Positions 5,885 to 8,297 of a DNA stretch of 8,297 nt are shown here, piece after piece. How positions within the stretch are numbered: position 1 is the first letter of the stretch; each line of letters opens with the position of its first letter. The DNA lies in the NCBI GenBank assembly GCA_964453985.1, contig CAYVQB010000042.1, forward strand, positions 1 through 8,297. The letters run 5' to 3'. Origin of the DNA: CAYVQB01 sp964453985. GTDB lineage: Bacteria > Babelota > Babeliae > Babelales > UASB340. The translations under genes and the position numbers were made by a program. The notes under the pieces are model-generated. The model had not been told where the DNA came from. It did no database searches and saw only the letters and a list, made by a program, of their open reading frames with translations.

Positions 5885-6658
5885 ATGCAATTTTTATTAG
5901 CACTGATAATGTCAATATCCATAGGAGCAACAACAGGTTATCTAGGATCTTTAATGGTCTCTAAACGAATGGCTCTAATGGGAGGAGCTCTGGGACATTT
6001 AACCTTACCTGGTATAGCACTTGGTTTAATTTATAATTTTGACGTCTCTCTAGGTGCTCTAGCTTTTTTATTTATAGGAATCACTCTCATTTGGGCCCTT
6101 GAACAAAAAACCAAACTCCCTATTGAAGCACTCACCGCAATAGTCTTTTCATCATCAGTATCAATCGCCTTTTTATTTTTACCACAAGACCAAACATTTA
6201 AGGCATTACTTGGCGACATATCTGATCTAACGATCTTAGCAGCAACTATCACAACGATAACCTCAGGAATTATCTTTTTTATAACTAGAAAAATTTACGC
6301 CCAACTAATCCTCATGAGCATATCTCAAGACTTAGCACAAGTAGAAAAAATCAATATAAAACTATATAAATTAATATATCTTATGTGCATAGCAATAATG
6401 GTTGCCCTTGGCGTAAGAATGGTCGGAGGGCTACTAACTGCGGCGCTAGTATCCATCCCTGCTTGTACCAGCAAAAACATAAGTCATAATCTATTTCAAT
6501 ATTCGTACGGAGCTCTATTAACAGGAGCTTTAGCATGTCTTTCAGGCCTACTTCTTTTTAAAATTACAAGCATACCCGCCGGTCCATTAATAATAATATC
6601 TAGTACTACACTGTTTTTGATTTCTTTGTTTTTCACAAAAAAAAGCTATCAACCATGA
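5885..6658 (+). CDS. znuB: Zn/Mn-type ABC transporter permease (ABC-3 family)
   Basis: The 257-residue polytopic inner-membrane protein is expected to form the metal channel with the preceding ATPase. It has roughly seven to eight hydrophobic helices. Family landmarks are SKRMALMGGALGHLTLPGIA (26-45), corresponding to the conserved R-x-a-L-x-G-d-A-L-S-H-a-x-l-P-G region of ZnuB/MntC/TroC proteins, and VRMVGGLLTAALVSIPACTS near the C-terminal third, matching the family's G-x-L-L-v-x-A-L-l-i-i-P-A stretch. A modest AGG lies 7-8 nt before ATG 5885. The stop overlaps the next start as ATGA at 6655-6658, so the downstream nitroreductase is translationally coupled. No ZnuA/TroA-type binding protein is encoded in this operon or elsewhere in the window; it must be encoded elsewhere or be absent. 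Metal specificity is unknown. Confidence 0.85.
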   Translation: MQFLLALIMSISIGATTGYLGSLMVSKRMALMGGALGHLTLPGIALGLIYNFDVSLGALAFLFIGITLIWALEQKTKLPIEALTAIVFSSSVSIAFLFLPQDQTFKALLGDISDLTILAATITTITSGIIFFITRKIYAQLILMSISQDLAQVEKINIKLYKLIYLMCIAIMVALGVRMVGGLLTAALVSIPACTSKNISHNLFQYSYGALLTGALACLSGLLLFKITSIPAGPLIIISSTTLFLISLFFTKKSYQP

Positions 6659-7350
6659 ATAAAAAAACAAACACAAAAAAATATATTTTAGTTACTTTAG
6701 GAGTTCTAGTTGGAATACTACTTATAAGTGGAACATCAAAAATACTTAATAACCCCAATATTCTCAAATTATCAAAGCCAATAATTAAAAGTAACACGTC
6801 CATAGAAGCAGCAATAAAAAACCGTCGCTCAATAAGAAACTACAAAAAAGACTCTTTAGATCTAAAAGAAATATCTCAAATCCTATGGGCAGCGCAAGGC
6901 ATTACAGATAATAATGGACAAAGGTCTGTACCTTCGGCAAAAGCTACATACCCAATAGAGATTTATGTAGCAAGTAGTAACGTAAAAGATCTTGACCCTG
7001 GAATATATAAATATAACACTGAAAAAAACAGTTTAATTAAAATTATAGAAGGCAATAAAACAGAAGGCATTTACAACGCCGGGCTAAAACAAGATTGTAT
7101 AAAAAATGGATCGGCTATTATAATAATTTGTGGCGTTTACGAAAAAACAAATCAAAAGCATGGACAAATGGCAAAACAATATGTAGACATAGAAGCCGGT
7201 GCTGTTGCACAAAACATCTATCTACAAACTGTAAGCTTAAAAATAGGCACCGTTTTTGTTGGCGCATTTGATGTAAATAAAATTAAAGATATTATTAATG
7301 CAGAGTCAAACGAACAACCTATAGGAATAATGCCTATAGGCAAAATTTAG
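6655..7350 (+). CDS. Membrane-anchored nitroreductase-family (SagB-like) flavoprotein
   Basis: Nitroreductase-fold FMN oxidoreductase. The 231-residue protein has a basic N-terminus, one hydrophobic helix at about 9-26 (signal anchor or uncleaved signal), a linker, and then the catalytic domain from about 48. Landmarks are IKNRRSIRNYKK (54-65, FMN-phosphate arginines), ISQILWAAQGIT (73-84), SVPSAKATYPIEIYV (91-105), LDPGIYKY (113-120), YVDIEAGAVAQNIYL (176-190), IGTVFVGAF (197-205) and the closing MPIGKI. The WAAQGIT / PSA-x-x-YP / DPG-x-Y set resembles the SagB-type oxidoreductase branch. No azoline peptide cyclodehydratase (SagC/D) is nearby, so a peptide-modification role is not supported. 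The start overlaps the permease stop (ATGA). With the anchor as drawn the catalytic domain would lie either outside the membrane or on the cytoplasmic side; orientation is unclear. Substrate unknown. Confidence 0.8.
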   Translation: MNKKTNTKKYILVTLGVLVGILLISGTSKILNNPNILKLSKPIIKSNTSIEAAIKNRRSIRNYKKDSLDLKEISQILWAAQGITDNNGQRSVPSAKATYPIEIYVASSNVKDLDPGIYKYNTEKNSLIKIIEGNKTEGIYNAGLKQDCIKNGSAIIIICGVYEKTNQKHGQMAKQYVDIEAGAVAQNIYLQTVSLKIGTVFVGAFDVNKIKDIINAESNEQPIGIMPIGKI

Positions 7351-7359
7351 GAGTTTTTC

Positions 7360-7848
7360 ATGGGAACAATGGGTAAAAAAATTATAGAAGTAGATTCTAT
7401 AAAGTTAGTACAAAGCTTAAATAGTTTATTTGCTGATGAATGGTTGGCATATTATCAGTATTGGATTGGCGCAAAAGTTGTTAAAGGTCCAATGAGAACA
7501 GCTGTTGTTGCAGAACTTGATGAACACGCAACTGATGAGCTTAGACACGCTCAAATGCTTTCAACAAGAATTCTTCAGCTTGGTGGCAAACTAATAATAA
7601 ATCCAAATGATTTATCAAAACTTGCAGGTTGCAAATACCTTGAACCTTCAGATCCTCATGTAAAAGAAATTTTGAAACAAAATATCAAGGGCGAGCAATG
7701 TGCCATTGAGGGTTATAATAAACTTATCAAAGAAGTGGCCGGCAAAGATTTTGCTACATATGATATGTTATTACAAATTCTTGAAGATGAAATTGAACAC
7801 GAAGATGATCTTGAAGCAATCTTAGAAGACATAGATTTAATCAAGTAA
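7360..7848 (+). CDS. Ferritin-like di-iron protein (bacterioferritin/Dps-like)
   Basis: Four-helix-bundle protein of 162 residues with a complete set of di-iron ligands: E27 (ADEWLAYYQYW), E60 and H63 (DELRHAQM), E112 (IKGEQCAIEGY), and E144 and H147 (DEIEHEDDL). This E, E-x-x-H, E, E-x-x-H layout is that of bacterioferritin, ferritin and rubrerythrin-type domains, where iron is oxidised by oxygen or peroxide. There is no rubredoxin-like CxxC domain. I see no signal peptide, so it is probably cytoplasmic. Iron storage, peroxide detoxification or DNA protection are all possible; a 24-mer cage cannot be inferred from sequence. AGGAG (7349-7353) overlaps the nitroreductase stop and sits 6 nt before ATG 7360; a second in-frame ATG at 7369 is less well placed. 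Last gene before the hairpin at 7856-7896. Base use is slightly less A-rich than in the preceding genes, which may reflect higher expression. Confidence 0.88.
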   Translation: MGTMGKKIIEVDSIKLVQSLNSLFADEWLAYYQYWIGAKVVKGPMRTAVVAELDEHATDELRHAQMLSTRILQLGGKLIINPNDLSKLAGCKYLEPSDPHVKEILKQNIKGEQCAIEGYNKLIKEVAGKDFATYDMLLQILEDEIEHEDDLEAILEDIDLIK

Positions 7849-7855
7849 ACGTTCT

Positions 7856-7905
7856 GCCCAAGACTTATATTTTTCTTTATAAAAAAAGTCTTGGGCTTTC
7901 TTATT
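7856..7905 (+). terminator. Hairpin terminator of the transporter-ferritin operon
   Basis: GCCCAAGACTT (7856-7866) pairs perfectly with AAGTCTTGGGC (7886-7896), an 11-bp stem enclosing a 19-nt AT-rich loop, followed by a T-rich tract (TTTCTTATTT). It starts 8 nt after the ferritin-like stop codon. The loop is long for an intrinsic terminator, but it is AT-rich and might pair internally. Confidence 0.82.
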
Positions 7906-7921
7906 TCTTTATAAAAATATC

Positions 7922-7949
7922 TTTACAAATTCCCTAGAAAACATAGACT
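7922..7949 (+). promoter_or_regulatory. Possible promoter of the HD-phosphohydrolase gene
   Basis: TTTACA (7922-7927, 5/6 to the -35 consensus) and TAGACT (7944-7949, 4/6 to the -10) are 16 nt apart and lie after the preceding terminator, about 50 nt before ATG 7999. Position and spacing are reasonable; the -10 is imperfect. Confidence 0.4.
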
Positions 7950-7998
7950 ATTCTTCTCTTAGGTTAACATGAGTTCTATTTACTTTTTAAGGTTTATC

Positions 7999-8297
7999 AT
8001 GACAAAAAACAGACATAAAATTGCATCTTATTCTTTGCTTCTTATTCTTTCTATATTAAACTTGAGCACAAGTAAGGCAACTATTACTAGAGATAGTCAT
8101 GGCACTGTTTTAATAGAACACAATTCTGGCAGAAAAGTAACAACCATAAGAACTCTTTATGGTAATTTTCCAATAAAACATAATTCTAAAGACGCTGTAA
8201 TTTTAGATATAATAAATCATCCAATGTTCCAGAGATTAAAAACCGTTCACCAATACGGAGTCACCCATTTTGTAAGAACTAAAGCAATATATATTCG
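7999..8297 (+). CDS. HD-superfamily phosphohydrolase with signal peptide (C-terminus cut by window edge)
   Basis: Translation from ATG 7999 runs 99 codons to the window end without a stop. AAGG lies 6 nt upstream. Residues 1-27 look like a cleavable signal peptide: basic start (MTKNRHK), hydrophobic core at about 10-22 (SYSLLLILSILNL), then a polar stretch with a candidate site after STSKA. The following region, LYGNFPIKHN (53-62) and ILDIINHPMFQRLKTVHQYG (68-87), matches the N-terminal motif of HD-domain proteins related to dGTPase/SAMHD1 (pattern: iyG-x-i-x-l ... hP-x-fqRLk-i-x-Q-x-G), which normally precedes the first metal-binding histidine. The visible end, AIYIR, is where that family continues into R-x-x-HS. 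The catalytic HD residues lie beyond the edge and are not seen, so activity is inferred from family only. Related proteins hydrolyse dNTPs or other phosphoesters in the cytoplasm, making a signal peptide unusual. Confidence 0.75.
   Translation, partial: MTKNRHKIASYSLLLILSILNLSTSKATITRDSHGTVLIEHNSGRKVTTIRTLYGNFPIKHNSKDAVILDIINHPMFQRLKTVHQYGVTHFVRTKAIYI

Noticed and set aside
5724..6252. Minus-strand open frames inside the ABC ATPase and permease genes
   Set aside because: Antisense shadows of well-supported transporter genes.
6655..7350. SagB-type role in azole-modified peptide biosynthesis
   Set aside because: The domain resembles the SagB branch, but no cyclodehydratase, YcaO protein or small precursor peptide is in the window, and the partners are metal transport and ferritin-like genes.
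7360..7848. Rubrerythrin
   Set aside because: The di-iron ligands fit, but there is no C-terminal rubredoxin domain with CxxC pairs; the protein ends shortly after the last helix.
1..8297. CRISPR array, insertion sequence, prophage, tRNA or rRNA
   Set aside because: No regularly spaced direct repeats, transposase or phage-like proteins, terminal inverted repeats or structural RNA motifs were found by reading both strands.

Overview
The window is AT-rich (roughly one third G+C by eye), densely coded bacterial DNA with short intergenic gaps and mostly recognisable Shine-Dalgarno sites. It looks chromosomal: there is no transposase, integrase, phage gene, CRISPR array, rRNA or tRNA. Low G+C, a lean gene set and several usually cytosolic enzyme folds carrying export signals suggest a host-associated Gram-negative lineage. 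Candidatus Dependentiae (TM6) is my best guess from general resemblance, but the window has no decisive marker gene.

Left block, minus strand, read from 3433 down to 1: grpE (DnaK nucleotide exchange factor), a CDP-diacylglycerol-serine phosphatidyltransferase (pssA-like), a membrane-anchored Deg/HtrA-type serine protease with one clear and one probable PDZ domain, and tlyA (S4 plus FtsJ-like rRNA 2'-O-methyltransferase, cut by the left edge). Gaps of 14, 10 and 5 nt imply one operon combining protein folding and quality control, phospholipid synthesis and ribosome modification. A (TTA)6 microsatellite lies near the 3' end of pssA.

Middle block: a PfkB-family kinase gene on the plus strand (3594-4772) diverges from grpE. 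Its N-terminus looks like a cleavable signal peptide, which is unexpected for an ATP-dependent sugar or nucleoside kinase. It converges on a small DUF378 membrane protein gene (minus strand, 4825-5034). A perfect bidirectional hairpin terminator separates the two.

Right block, plus strand: a four-gene operon (5177-7848) encodes a Zn/Mn-type ABC ATPase, its ABC-3 family permease, a membrane-anchored SagB-like nitroreductase and a ferritin-like di-iron protein, ending at a hairpin terminator. The ATPase and permease genes are 12 nt apart, the permease and nitroreductase genes overlap by 4 nt (ATGA), and the ferritin Shine-Dalgarno overlaps the nitroreductase stop codon. No metal-binding solute protein is present. 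Upstream, three alternating half-sites (AGTAAA / TTTACT / AGTAAA), spaced exactly 12 nt start to start, look like a metalloregulator operator. The set reads as a metal uptake, redox and iron-handling unit. After it, from 7999, starts a gene for a signal-peptide-bearing HD-superfamily phosphohydrolase, cut by the right edge.

The two most unusual points are the export signals on two normally cytosolic enzyme families (PfkB kinase and HD phosphohydrolase) and the transporter-nitroreductase-ferritin operon with its periodic operator-like sequence.
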